Of a DNA stretch of 64,000 bases, positions 15,288 to 24,387 are shown piece by piece. A model generated the notes under the pieces. That model did not search any database and had not been told where the DNA came from. It worked only from the letters and a program-made list of their open reading frames with translations. Each line of letters starts with the position of its first letter. Within the stretch, counting starts at the first letter, position 1. Source of the DNA: Nocardioides marmotae (lineage in GTDB: Bacteria; Actinomycetota; Actinomycetes; Propionibacteriales; Nocardioidaceae); NCBI RefSeq assembly GCF_013177455.1, contig NZ_CP053660.1:3782001-3846000 (forward strand), written 5' to 3'. The position numbers were made by a program, and so were the translations under genes.

Positions 15288-17283
15288 GGGCGGGCACCTT
15301 CCCGGTGCTGTCGGGGGTCTCGGGGATCTCGGGGGTCTCGGGGCTCCCCGGGGAGTCGGGCAGGACGTCGAGGCCGGCGTCCTCGGCCTCGGCGTCGCGG
15401 CGGCCGGGCAGCACGGGGAGCCGCTCGCGCAGCTGCGGCAGGAGCAGGGCCCAGATCCGCCGGCCGAGGCCGAAGAGCAGGTTGGACAGGCCGTTGGGGT
15501 CGCGGCCCAGCGCCACCGCGCCGAAGCCGAGGACCGCGAAGATCAGCCCGGCGATGGAGGGGTTGTTGGCCTGCATGACCGGCAGCAGCATCAGCCCGAT
15601 GCCGCCGAGCGTGGCGCCGGTGACCGAGGTGACGCCGAAGACCACGGCCAGCAGCAGCAGCGGGAGGCTGTTGAAGAACTGGAAGTCGGCGGCTCCGATG
15701 GTGCCGCGCAGCCCGGCGAAGAGCGCCCCGGCCAGGCCCGCCATGCCGGCGGAGAGGCCGAAGAGGCCGACGCGGAACCACCGCATGTCCAGCCCGAGGG
15801 TCCCGCAGGCGGCCGGGCTGTCGCGCATCGCGATGAGCACCCGGCCCAGCGCGCCGCGCCGCAGGAGCAGCAGCGCGATCCCCATGAGCACCAGGAACAG
15901 CGTCATCACCAGGACGTAGCCGCCGGTGGACTCGATCGCGTTGCCGAGGATCGAGAGCCGGCTGGCCTGGAGGGTGCCGTTGAACCCGAAGGCGAACTCC
16001 GCCTGGAAGATCATCTTGTCCATCAGCACGCCGAAGGCGAGCGTGGAGAGGGCGAGGTAGAGCCCGGTCAGCCGCAGCACCGGGAGCGCCACCAGCGCGC
16101 CGACGCCCGCGGCGATCGCGGCGGCGAGGAAGAGCCCGGCGAGGTTCGGCTGCTCGAGCTTGGCGTAGGCCAGCGCACCGACGCCGGCGAAGGTCAACTG
16201 GGCCAGCGAGACGTGCCCGCCGTAGCCGGTGAGCAGCACCAGGCTCAGCATGACCATGGCGTACGTCGCCGCGGTCCCCACCAGCAGCAGGTTGGCCGTC
16301 GACATCCCGCCGCCGACCAGCAGCGCGACGAGGACGAGCAGCGCGCCGCCCCAGGCGAAGGACTTCGTGATCGAGGGCAGCGGCGCGGACACGATGCCCT
16401 TGACCTGGCCGATGCGCAGCTGGGCCTGCGGCATCGAGACGATCACGACGAAGAGGAACAGCGCCGGCACGACCGCGCGCGTCCCCGCCAGGAAGCCGTC
16501 GCTGGGCAGGTAGGCCACCGCGAAGGACTGCAGGATGCCCAGCCCCATCGCCCCCACGAAGGTCAGCGGCAGCGACTTGAGCCGGCCGAGCATCGCGGCG
16601 GCGTAGGCGTTGATCACCAGCAGGGTCAGGTCGTAGTAGGACAGCCCGATCACGCTGGAGAGCAGGATGCCGCCGAGCGCGGCGAGGCTGGTGCCGATCG
16701 CCCACGACAGCGCGGCGACGGTGTCGGGCTTGCCGCCGAAGAGCCGCAGCAGCTCGGGGTTGTCGACCGAGGCGCGCATCGCGGTGCCGATGCGGGTGCG
16801 GTTGAGCAGCACGTAGAGCGCCAGCGCGACGCCGATCGAGATGATGATCGTGATGATCTGGTGGGCGGTGATGTAGGTGTCGCCGAGCTGGACGCCGGAG
16901 GAGGCCATGAACGGCGGGACGGTGCGCGGCTCGGGCGGCCAGACCTGCTGGGCCAGGCCGATGAGCCCGACGAAGAGGCCGACGGTCACGACCAGCGCGA
17001 CCGCGACCGGCCCCTCGCCGAGGCCCTTGGTCACGAACCGCTGGATCCCCCAGCCGATGGCCGGCGCGATGACGCCCAGCACGAGGAAGAGGGAGAGGAA
17101 CAGGTTGAGCCCCTGGCGCTGGGAGAAGTCCCAGAACACGAAGGCCAGCACCATGCCGAACGCGCCGTGGGCGATGTTGAAGACCCGCGTCGTGGTGTAG
17201 GTCAGCACCAGGCCGGAGGCGGCGATGGCGTACGCCGCCCCGGTGAACAGCCCCAGGATGGTGAAGGAGAACAGGGAACTCAT
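15280..17283 (-). CDS. Fused LivH-LivM permease of the branched-chain amino acid ABC type
   Basis: One 667-residue polypeptide carries both permease halves. Residues ~1-290 resemble LivH, with an N-terminal membrane segment, GAAYAIAASGLVL and IGTAMRASVDN. Residues ~310-620 resemble LivM, with GYGGHVSLAQLTFAGVGAL and LRLTGLYLALSTLAFG. The C-terminal ~45 residues are a Pro/Glu-rich soluble tail. Normal systems use two separate proteins; fusion fixes a 1:1 ratio. The start is 3 bases after the stop of the first binding protein. The ATG at 17283 fits the usual LivH N-terminus. Confidence 0.92.
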   Translation of the reverse strand: MSSLFSFTILGLFTGAAYAIAASGLVLTYTTTRVFNIAHGAFGMVLAFVFWDFSQRQGLNLFLSLFLVLGVIAPAIGWGIQRFVTKGLGEGPVAVALVVTVGLFVGLIGLAQQVWPPEPRTVPPFMASSGVQLGDTYITAHQIITIIISIGVALALYVLLNRTRIGTAMRASVDNPELLRLFGGKPDTVAALSWAIGTSLAALGGILLSSVIGLSYYDLTLLVINAYAAAMLGRLKSLPLTFVGAMGLGILQSFAVAYLPSDGFLAGTRAVVPALFLFVVIVSMPQAQLRIGQVKGIVSAPLPSITKSFAWGGALLVLVALLVGGGMSTANLLLVGTAATYAMVMLSLVLLTGYGGHVSLAQLTFAGVGALAYAKLEQPNLAGLFLAAAIAAGVGALVALPVLRLTGLYLALSTLAFGVLMDKMIFQAEFAFGFNGTLQASRLSILGNAIESTGGYVLVMTLFLVLMGIALLLLRRGALGRVLIAMRDSPAACGTLGLDMRWFRVGLFGLSAGMAGLAGALFAGLRGTIGAADFQFFNSLPLLLLAVVFGVTSVTGATLGGIGLMLLPVMQANNPSIAGLIFAVLGFGAVALGRDPNGLSNLLFGLGRRIWALLLPQLRERLPVLPGRRDAEAEDAGLDVLPDSPGSPETPEIPETPDSTGKVPAHV

Positions 17284-17286
17284 CGG

Positions 17287-18816
17287 TCAGCCTCCCAGGC
17301 CGGTGTTCGTCATCGAGCCGCAGAGGTACTCGCCCGGCGAGACCTTCTTCCACGTCCCGTTGCGGAGCTGGATGATCGAGGCGCAGTCGGCGGTGGTCTC
17401 CGCGCCGACCTGCTGCGGGACGTGGATGCCGTTCCCGGTCCAGTCCTCGACGCGGGCCATCCGCTGGACCAGCGCGTCGCGGGTCAGCCGGCCGCCCAGC
17501 GCGATCGCCTGCTCGACGAAGAGCCGCGCCGCGGACCAGGCGAAGACGCCGTAGGTGTTGGGCTGGGCGCCGGGGTCGACCTGCTGCAGCCAGGAGCGGT
17601 AGAGCTTCATCTCCGCGACCGAGTAGTCGTCGAAGAGCGGCGTCTGGGAGTAGACGTAGGTGCCCTCGCCGTCCGCGCCGGCCTCGTCGACGTACCGCTG
17701 GTCCTGGACGGTGGCGTCCTGGAGGAAGATCTCCGGCTCGAAGCCCTGCTGCTTCATGGCCTGCTGGAGCCGGACGGTGAACTGGTAGGGGCCGGTGTAG
17801 TTGACCAGCCGGGCGCCGGCGTCCTTGGCCTGCTGGACGTAGGGCGCGTAGTTGAACTCCGCGGTGTCGATGGCCTCGAAGACCTTCACGTCCCAGCCGT
17901 TCTTCTCCCACGCGGCGCGGAAGCTCGCGGCGTTCGCGGGGGCGGCGCCGGCGTTGACGTAGAACATCGCGACGGACTTCACGGCCTCGGGCGCCTTCTT
18001 GGCCCAGTACTGCGGCATCGCGTTCGGCACGAGGTCGGGCTGCACGGCGTACGCCGCGAAGCAGGTCGTGCAGGCGGTGCGGTCGCCGTTGACGGAGTAG
18101 GACCGGATGTCGGGCAGGCCGCACTCCTCGGCCGTCCTCGCCCCGCCGGAGTCGAAGGCCGACATCGACCCGACCGCGGCGAAGGCCTGCTCGCACGCCC
18201 GGGCGTAGGCCTGCTGGTCGGCGCCGGCGTCGGAGCGGCTGTCGAGGTCGAGCACCTTCAGCGAGCGCCCGCAGATGTCGCCGGTGGCGTTGACGTACGC
18301 CGCGTAGGCCCGGGTCGCCTGCTGGGCGGACTCGAAGATGCCCGGCACCGGGCCGGAGATGTCCGAGACGTTCGCGACGGTGATCGTGTCGTCGGTGATG
18401 CCGACCTGGTTCTCGAACCCGTCGCACGACCCGGCCTTCACCCCGCCGTCGGCGGCGTTCTCCCCCTCGCCCTGGGCGCCGGCGCCCGGGGCCTCCCCGC
18501 CGCCTCCGGCGCCCGGCGCGGCGCCGGGGGCGGTGCCGGTGCCCGTTCCGCCCGCGGAGGTCGAGCCGGGACCACCGTCGGAGCCGCCCGCGCCGGCGGA
18601 GGCCGGGCCGGTGCCGGAGCCGGGGGTCGCGCCGTCGAGGCCCCCGTCGGTGCCCGGGGCCACGCCCGCCACGCCGCTGCCGCTGCTCCCCGCGATGGTG
18701 GCGGGGGCCACCCGCGAGCCGCAGGCGGCCAGCGACGCGGCGGCGACCACGACGAGCAGCACCACGCCCCGGCGCGCCCGTGAGGCGCGGGAGCGGGTGC
18801 ACAGCGAGGTGGTCAT
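17287..18816 (-). CDS. Lipoprotein solute-binding protein (Peripla_BP_6 type), paralog 1
   Basis: A 509-residue extracytoplasmic receptor for the ABC importer. The signal peptide ends in the lipobox SLAAC (Cys32). A low-complexity Gly/Ala/Ser/Pro linker (~33-120) tethers a type I periplasmic-binding fold starting GITDDTITVANVSDISGP. Eight mature cysteines are seen, all matched in paralog 2, suggesting four conserved disulfides; this is unusual for the family. Start: ATG at 18816 with GGAGGA 4 bases upstream; upstream in-frame codons lack a ribosome site. It sits between paralog 2 and the permease. Ligand unknown; branched-chain amino acids are only the family default. Confidence 0.9.
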   Translation of the reverse strand: MTTSLCTRSRASRARRGVVLLVVVAAASLAACGSRVAPATIAGSSGSGVAGVAPGTDGGLDGATPGSGTGPASAGAGGSDGGPGSTSAGGTGTGTAPGAAPGAGGGGEAPGAGAQGEGENAADGGVKAGSCDGFENQVGITDDTITVANVSDISGPVPGIFESAQQATRAYAAYVNATGDICGRSLKVLDLDSRSDAGADQQAYARACEQAFAAVGSMSAFDSGGARTAEECGLPDIRSYSVNGDRTACTTCFAAYAVQPDLVPNAMPQYWAKKAPEAVKSVAMFYVNAGAAPANAASFRAAWEKNGWDVKVFEAIDTAEFNYAPYVQQAKDAGARLVNYTGPYQFTVRLQQAMKQQGFEPEIFLQDATVQDQRYVDEAGADGEGTYVYSQTPLFDDYSVAEMKLYRSWLQQVDPGAQPNTYGVFAWSAARLFVEQAIALGGRLTRDALVQRMARVEDWTGNGIHVPQQVGAETTADCASIIQLRNGTWKKVSPGEYLCGSMTNTGLGG

Positions 18817-18953
18817 GGAGTCCTCCGCGAGGTGGGACGGGTACCGGTAGAACGAGGGACGGGGGGCAGGGTGACGCCGGTCACAGCCTGCGGATCTCCT
18901 TGCACCCACCATCGGGATCGCGTGCCTCGTCGCCGTCGCTCGTCGCAGCCAGG

Positions 18954-20459
18954 TCAGGCCGTGGTGAGCCCGGCGCACGTGTACTTCGCGCCACCCGTGG
19001 GAGCCCAGGTCGACCCCTCGAGCTTGAGGAAGCGCCAGCAGTCACCGGTACGCCGCGGCCCGGGGTACTGCGGCGCGTGCATGCCGTTGGCGGTCCACTC
19101 CGAGACCTTGCCGAGGTCGGCGACCAGCGCCTGGCGGCTCAGCTTCCCGCCCAGGGTCACCGCCCGCTCGACGAAGAGCCGGGCGGCCGACCAGGAGAAG
19201 ACGCCGAAGAACGTCGGCTCGGCTCCGGGGCGGACCTGGTTGAGCCAGCTGACGTAGGTCTGCATCTCCTTGTTGCTGCTGGCCTCGGCGAAGGGCACGA
19301 AGTTCAGGAACACCGTCGTGCCGTCGACCGCGGAGCCGCCGCTCTCGACGTACTCGGAGTTGTAGGCCGAGGGGTCGATCATGAACACGTCGGGCTTGAA
19401 GCCCTGCTGCTGCATGGCGTCCGCGAGCCGCACGAACTGCGCGGGCTGGGCGATCATCTGGACGTACTTCACGCCCTTGTCCTTCATCTGCTGGACGTAG
19501 GGGGCGTAGTTGAACTCGGCGATGTCGATGCCCTGGACCATCGCGAACTTCATCCCGCGCTTGCCCATCGCGGCGGCCTGGATCTTGCCGTTCTCCGAGG
19601 CGGCGCCGGCGTTGATGTAGAGCATCGCGGCGTTGGCGGCGGCGTCGGGGAAGTTCTTCTTCACGTAGTCCGGGACGGCGTTCTGGAACTGGTTGGCCAC
19701 CGTCGACTGGGCGCCGAAGCAGCTCTTGCAGGACGCCCGGTCGCCGGTGACCGCCGCGGAGCGGATGTCGGGCAGGCCGCAGCCGTCGGCCGCCGCAGCG
19801 CCGCCGGAGTCGAAGGCCGACATCGAGCCGATCATCGCGAAGACGTTCTCGCAGGCATCGGAGTAGGCCTGCTGGTCGGCGGCGGCGTCGGTGCGGCTGT
19901 CGTAGGCCTTGAGCGCGAGCTTGCGGCCGCAGATGTCGGTGGAGGCGTTGAAGTAGGCGACGTAGGCCTTCACCGCGTCCTGGCTGGACTCGAAGATGCC
20001 CGGCACCGGGCCGGAGATGTCGGAGGAGTTGCCGATGGTGATGGTGTCGTCGGTGATCCCGACCTGGTTCTTGAACCCGTCGCAGGAGCCGGCCTTGGTG
20101 CCGCCGTCGGCGGCGTTCTCGCCGCCGGGCTGGGTCGCCCCGCCACCGCCGCCACCGCCGGCCGCGCCCGCGCCGCCGTCGGCGCCGCCCGCGCTCCCAC
20201 CGGTCGTGCCGCCGGTGCTGCCGCCGGTCGAGGTCCCGCCCGCGCCGAGGTCGCCGCCCGCCGCGCCGGCGCCGGGCACCTCACCGCCCGTGGCCACGCT
20301 GCCGTCGGCGCCGACCACGGTCCCGCCGGCCCCCACCACCTGGTTCGGGTCGAGCTGCGAGCCGCACGCGGCGAGGCTGATCGTGAGCGCGCCGGCCAGG
20401 ACGCCGAGGGCGGCCGATCCGGCTCGACGGCGGGCGCGGTGACGGCGAAGGCTGGGCAA
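18954..20459 (-). CDS. Lipoprotein solute-binding protein (Peripla_BP_6 type), paralog 2, first gene of uptake operon
   Basis: A 501-residue paralog of the downstream binding protein with the same plan: lipobox SLAAC (Cys32), Gly/Ser/Thr-rich linker (~35-110), then a type I binding fold starting GITDDTITIGNSSDISGP. All eight mature cysteines align with paralog 1 (for example SCDGF, DICGR, CGLPDIR, SCKSCF). The start is TTG at 20459, the only in-frame choice that keeps the signal peptide, with GGGAGGA just upstream. A gap of 137 bases separates it from paralog 1 with no clear terminator. The long palindrome at 20470-20493 overlaps its leader. Confidence 0.9.
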   Translation of the reverse strand: MPSLRRHRARRRAGSAALGVLAGALTISLAACGSQLDPNQVVGAGGTVVGADGSVATGGEVPGAGAAGGDLGAGGTSTGGSTGGTTGGSAGGADGGAGAAGGGGGGGATQPGGENAADGGTKAGSCDGFKNQVGITDDTITIGNSSDISGPVPGIFESSQDAVKAYVAYFNASTDICGRKLALKAYDSRTDAAADQQAYSDACENVFAMIGSMSAFDSGGAAAADGCGLPDIRSAAVTGDRASCKSCFGAQSTVANQFQNAVPDYVKKNFPDAAANAAMLYINAGAASENGKIQAAAMGKRGMKFAMVQGIDIAEFNYAPYVQQMKDKGVKYVQMIAQPAQFVRLADAMQQQGFKPDVFMIDPSAYNSEYVESGGSAVDGTTVFLNFVPFAEASSNKEMQTYVSWLNQVRPGAEPTFFGVFSWSAARLFVERAVTLGGKLSRQALVADLGKVSEWTANGMHAPQYPGPRRTGDCWRFLKLEGSTWAPTGGAKYTCAGLTTA

Positions 20460-20469
20460 GGGTCCTCCC

Positions 20470-20493
20470 GGAACTAGAACAGGTACTAGTTCC
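20470..20493. promoter_or_regulatory. Palindromic operator GGAACTAG-N8-CTAGTTCC containing a KstR-like site
   Basis: Perfect 8-bp arms surround AACAGGTA. Bases 20475-20488 read TagAACagGTacTA, seven of eight fixed positions of TnnAACnnGTTnnA. It lies 10-34 bases upstream of the TTG start of the uptake operon, where a bound repressor would block transcription. It resembles the full sites at 5430 and 7546. Confidence 0.55.
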
Positions 20494-20561
20494 TAACGAG
20501 GCCTCCCCGGAAAGGTGACGGCGCCCACACGTTTGTCTCGACCGGGCTCAGGGTGCGCCGT

Positions 20562-21722
20562 TCAGCGCAGCAGGTCGCGCCCGATGACCATCCGCTGGAT
20601 CTGGTTGGTGCCCTCGAAGATCTGGGTGATCTTGGCGTCGCGGAAGAGCCGCTCGACGGGGTAGTCGCGGGTGTAGCCGTTGCCGCCGAGCACCTGCACC
20701 GCGTCGGTGGCCACGCGCATCGCGGCGTCGCTGGCGGTGAGCTTGGCGATGCTGGCCTGGCGGGAGAACGGGCGACCGGCGTCCTTGAGCCGCGCCGCGT
20801 GCAGGTACGTCGCCCGCGCCCGTTCCACCTCGGCGCCCATGTCGGCGAGGAGGAACTGCAGCCCCTGGAACTCCCCGATCGCCCGGCCGAACTGCCGGCG
20901 CTCGCGGGCGTAGGCGACCGCGTGGTCGAGCGCGGCCTGGGCGATGCCGGTGGCGACCGCGGCGATACCGAGCCGGCCGGCGTCGAGGGCGGAGAGCGCG
21001 ACCTTCATCCCGGCGCCCTCCGCGCCGATCCGGTTGGCGGCGGGGATCCGAGCGCCGTCGAGGATCACCTGGGTGGTGACGTCGCAGTGCAGGCCGAGCT
21101 TCTTCTCCGGAGCGCCGAAGGAGACACCCGGGGTGTCGCCGGGCAGCACGAACGCCGAGAGGCCGCGCTTGGGGTCCTCGCCGGTGCGGGCGAAGAGGAT
21201 GTAGTAGTCGGCGTGGGAGCCGTTGCTGATCCACTGCTTGGTGCCGGTGACGACGTACTCCCCGTCCTCGGGGGAGCCCTCCAGCACCGCCTTGGTGGCG
21301 ATGCCGCTGACGTCGGAGCCGGCCTGGGGCTCCGACAGCGCGTACGCGCCGAGCCAGTCGCCGGAGAGCATCTGCGGCAGCCAGGTGGCCCGCTGCTCGG
21401 CGGTGGCGTTCGCGGCGACGACCGTCGCGGTCAGGGAGTGCACCGACGCGCCGACCCCGACGCTGGGCCAGGCGGTCGCGATCTCCTCGATCACCTGGAG
21501 GTAGATCTCGTAGGGCTGGTCGCCGCCGCCGACGTCCTCGGGGAACGGCAGGCTCAGCAGCCCGGCGCGCCCCAGCAGGGCGTAGGCCTCGGCGGGGAAC
21601 TCCGCGCGCTCCTCCATCTCCGCGACCTGGGGCGCGAGCTTCTCGGTCGCGATGGAGCGGGCGAGGTCGAGCAGCGCCTCGGCGTCCTCACCCGGCAGGA
21701 GCCTGTCCACGTTCGTCGGCAT
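20562..21722 (-). CDS. Acyl-CoA dehydrogenase
   Basis: A 386-residue FAD enzyme that introduces the alpha-beta double bond in acyl-CoA thioesters. Seen: [11 protein letters not shown] (substrate/FAD loop), GTKQWISNG, the [16 protein letters not shown] segment, the [17 protein letters not shown] motif and [14 protein letters not shown] at the C-terminus. The Glu in QIFEGTNQ is in the position of the catalytic base of short/medium-chain enzymes. Start is the ATG at 21722, consistent with the usual ~380 residues. It ends 102 bases before the uptake operon on the same strand, but the operator in between suggests separate control. Chain-length preference cannot be read. Confidence 0.93.
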   Translation of the reverse strand: MPTNVDRLLPGEDAEALLDLARSIATEKLAPQVAEMEERAEFPAEAYALLGRAGLLSLPFPEDVGGGDQPYEIYLQVIEEIATAWPSVGVGASVHSLTATVVAANATAEQRATWLPQMLSGDWLGAYALSEPQAGSDVSGIATKAVLEGSPEDGEYVVTGTKQWISNGSHADYYILFARTGEDPKRGLSAFVLPGDTPGVSFGAPEKKLGLHCDVTTQVILDGARIPAANRIGAEGAGMKVALSALDAGRLGIAAVATGIAQAALDHAVAYARERRQFGRAIGEFQGLQFLLADMGAEVERARATYLHAARLKDAGRPFSRQASIAKLTASDAAMRVATDAVQVLGGNGYTRDYPVERLFRDAKITQIFEGTNQIQRMVIGRDLLR

Positions 21723-21753
21723 GCGGGCCAGCCTAGGGCGGGCACGCTCGACC

Positions 21754-21808
21754 CCCGCTGGTTGAGCAGCGAGCGCCAGCGAGCGTGCCGAAGCCCCGTG
21801 AGCCGAAC
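21754..21808 (-). repeat. 55-bp dispersed repeat, copy 2 (inverted relative to copy 1)
   Basis: The reverse complement of this copy matches 11269-11323 with 3 mismatches in 55. It lies between the acyl-CoA dehydrogenase start and the metallophosphoesterase stop. A weaker relative, sharing TCGACACG and a GCTCGACCGGCGGGG end, is at 35951-35995. Confidence 0.85.
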
Positions 21809-21871
21809 GCGACCTCGGCGTGGGGCACACGACCCGGGAGGGGAGGGCGGGCGGCCGGCGCACGTGCGCGA

Positions 21872-23446
21872 CTACTCCTGAGCGCTCCCCCGGGCGCTCC
21901 CCCGGGCGGGGGCCGCCTCGACGCGGCCCTCGTCGCCGTAGGTCAGCTCGGCGTAGTCGCGGACGACGAAGACGCCGTTGGTCTGGAGGTCGATCTCCTG
22001 CAGCCCGACCGGGCGCCCGTCGCGGTAGGTGATCAGCGTGACCGAGGCGGTGCGCCGGATCTTCGAGCCGATCGCGATGGCGTACGCCGCCCCGCCGGTC
22101 GTGCCGGTGGTGAACCGGTAGCCGATCTCACCGTTCTCGCCGACCACCTGCTCGGGCCCGCTGGCGACGTGGGTGTGGCCGCCGACGACGAGGTCGGCGC
22201 AGCCGCGGTCGAGGACCTCGCGACCGAGGTTGGCGTCGTGGACGAGCACCGTGGCGACCCGGTCGTCGGCGTCGCACACGACGTCGGCGAGCCGCTCGCC
22301 GACCTCGGCGAAGGACAGGCCGCTCTCGTCGCGCCAGGCGCCGAGGCCGCTGGAGCGCGGGTCGTCGAGGCCCATCAGCGGGGCGTCGCCGGGGCCCTCG
22401 ACGACGTCGCCCTCCGAGCTGTCGACCATCCGCCAGCCGCGGTCGGCGAGGTAGTCGCGGACGAAGGTGCCGTTGTCGTGGTTGCCCGCGACGCCGAACC
22501 GGTCGAGGTCCTCGAAGGCGGCGGTGACCGAGTCGAGGGAGAATGCCTCCCACGGCTTGCCGGTGGAGGTGTCGTCCCCGGCGTCGAAGACCGCTGTCGC
22601 GCCGCCGGCGTCGCCGATCGCCCGCGCCACGGCGTCCATGCCGATGTTGTCGTGGCGGTCGGAGACCAGCAGCACGACGGTCTCGTCCTCCGCGGGCCGG
22701 CGCAGGTCGAGCTCGGCGGCGTCCTCCGCCGCGGCGGCGTACCACTCCTTGCTCTGGGTGTAGGTGCCGACCGCGCTCTCGATGAGCCGCTTGGTCTGGC
22801 TGGTGGTCACGTCGCCGCGCACCTCGAGCCCGGCGACCTCGTCGGGCAGCGGGACGGCGGCGCCCAGCCACTCCCCCAGCGGCACCCACTCGCGGGCGGC
22901 GTCGACCGGTCGGTCGTCGTCCTGCCAGGGCTCGAGGAGCACCACCACGAGCCCGCCGACGAGGACCACGGCGACCGCGCCGCGCCAGGAGCGGGCGCTG
23001 TGCAGCAGGGCGCGGCGCCGCTCCCGCCCGACGGCGGCCCACAGCACGAGCGGGACCAGGGCCAGCACGGCGCCGCGGACGGCGGCGTCGCGGGCCATCG
23101 AGCCGACCGCGCCGGTGACCCGGGCCCGCGGCCCCTCGGGCTGGCTGCCGATGTAGGCGTAGCGCTGGACGAGCTCGTCGAGGGTCGTGGCCTCGGTCTT
23201 GCCGAGCTGGACGTCCACCCCGATCGGCGAGCCCGCGTCGAGCCGCAGGTCGGGCAGCACCGGCCCGGTCCGGACGACCACCGTGCCGTCGAGGGTCGGG
23301 CGCACCTCGGCGTCGTGGCTGGCCAGCGAGATCGAGCGGCTCTCACCGAGGAAGAAGGCGAGGCCGATCGCCACGGCGAGGACGGCCCACACCACCACCG
23401 CGACGGTGGTGGTGAGGACGCGACGACGTCCGGGCAGCCGGGGCAT
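21872..23446 (-). CDS. Membrane-anchored metallophosphoesterase
   Basis: A 524-residue protein. An N-terminal helix (~8-33), an extracytoplasmic beta-rich segment, and further helices (~110-135, ~150-170) precede a calcineurin-like phosphoesterase domain (~250-490). Metal-binding motifs are present but altered at the start: VSDRHDN (for D-X-H), GDDT, AGNHDNG (GNHD), LVHDAN and VGGHTHV (GHTH). The first motif is SDRHDN rather than the usual DxH. Membrane topology places the catalytic domain probably outside. Substrate unknown. It starts 2 bases after the rlmB stop, forming an operon cysS-rlmB-this gene. Confidence 0.85.
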   Translation of the reverse strand: MPRLPGRRRVLTTTVAVVVWAVLAVAIGLAFFLGESRSISLASHDAEVRPTLDGTVVVRTGPVLPDLRLDAGSPIGVDVQLGKTEATTLDELVQRYAYIGSQPEGPRARVTGAVGSMARDAAVRGAVLALVPLVLWAAVGRERRRALLHSARSWRGAVAVVLVGGLVVVLLEPWQDDDRPVDAAREWVPLGEWLGAAVPLPDEVAGLEVRGDVTTSQTKRLIESAVGTYTQSKEWYAAAAEDAAELDLRRPAEDETVVLLVSDRHDNIGMDAVARAIGDAGGATAVFDAGDDTSTGKPWEAFSLDSVTAAFEDLDRFGVAGNHDNGTFVRDYLADRGWRMVDSSEGDVVEGPGDAPLMGLDDPRSSGLGAWRDESGLSFAEVGERLADVVCDADDRVATVLVHDANLGREVLDRGCADLVVGGHTHVASGPEQVVGENGEIGYRFTTGTTGGAAYAIAIGSKIRRTASVTLITYRDGRPVGLQEIDLQTNGVFVVRDYAELTYGDEGRVEAAPARGSARGSAQE

Positions 23447-23448
23447 CC

Positions 23449-24387
23449 TCAGGCGCGGGCCTGGGCGATCGCGTAGAGGGTCACCGAGGCCGCGACGCCG
23501 GCGTTGAGCGACTCCAGGGTGTTGGCCATCGGGATCGACACGATCTGGTCGCAGGTCTCCGCGACCAGCCGGGACAGCCCGCCGCCCTCGGCGCCGACCA
23601 CGACGACCAGCGGGCCGTCGGCGAGGTCGAGGTCGGGCAGCGAGACGTCGCCGTCGGCGGCCAGGCCGATCACCATGCAGCCGGCGTCCTGGTAGGCCTT
23701 GAGCTGGCGGACCAGGTTGACGGTCTGCGCGACCGGGATCCGGGCGGCCGCGCCCGCGCTGGTCTTCCACGCCGCGGCGGTCATGCTGGCCGCGCGCCGC
23801 TCGGGGATGACCACGCCGTGGGCGCCGAAGCCGGCGGCCGAGCGCACGATCGCGCCGAGGTTGCGCGGGTCGGTGATCTGGTCGAGCACCACGATGAGCG
23901 GCTTCTCGCCGGCCTCGGCCGCGCGGTCGAGCAGGTCCTCGGGGTGGGCGTACTGGTAGGCGGGGATCTTGGCGACCAGGCCCTGGTGGACCGCGCCGCT
24001 GGTGATCCGGTCGAGCTCGCCGCGGGGCACCTCGAGCAGGCCGATGCCCTTCTCCGAGGCCAGCCGGAACGCCTCGCGCAGCCGGCCGTCGCGCTCGGCG
24101 CCCTCGGCGACGTGGACGGCCGTCACCGGCACGCCCTCGCGCAGCGCCTCGACGACCGCGTTGCGCCCGGCGATCCACTCGACGTCGCTGGTCTTCTTGC
24201 GCGTGCGGACGGGGGCGCGGCGCTCGCTGCGCTGCGCCTCCTTGTAGGCCTTGTGGTAGGGCCGGTCCTTCGCCTTGGGCGTCGGACCCTTGCCCTCGAG
24301 GCCGCGCTTGACGCGGCCGCCCGACCCGATCGTGGCGCCCTTGCCGCTCTTGCGGATCGCGCCCTTGCGCTGGCTGTTCCCTGGCAT
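23449..24387 (-). CDS. rlmB: 23S rRNA 2'-O-ribose methyltransferase (TrmH/SpoU family)
   Basis: A 312-residue RlmB/TrmH-type SPOUT enzyme. About 65 basic N-terminal residues (Gly/Lys/Arg rich, typical for actinobacteria) precede the substrate-binding domain (WIAGRNAVVEAL) and the SPOUT domain with motif 1 DQITDPRNLGAIVRSA, motif 2 LVVVVGAEGGGLSR and motif 3 IPMANTLESLNAGVAAS. It likely methylates a guanosine ribose in 23S rRNA. Its ATG shares one base with the cysS stop (TGATG). The same cysS-rlmB order is found in mycobacteria. Confidence 0.93.
   Translation of the reverse strand: MPGNSQRKGAIRKSGKGATIGSGGRVKRGLEGKGPTPKAKDRPYHKAYKEAQRSERRAPVRTRKKTSDVEWIAGRNAVVEALREGVPVTAVHVAEGAERDGRLREAFRLASEKGIGLLEVPRGELDRITSGAVHQGLVAKIPAYQYAHPEDLLDRAAEAGEKPLIVVLDQITDPRNLGAIVRSAAGFGAHGVVIPERRAASMTAAAWKTSAGAAARIPVAQTVNLVRQLKAYQDAGCMVIGLAADGDVSLPDLDLADGPLVVVVGAEGGGLSRLVAETCDQIVSIPMANTLESLNAGVAASVTLYAIAQARA

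Noticed and set aside
14578-18783. A 1401-codon open frame on the plus strand across the transporter operon
   Set aside because: It is antisense to well-supported permease, ATPase and binding-protein genes, and its residue composition (Arg, Gly, Asp, Val rich, no motifs) is typical of high-GC shadow frames.
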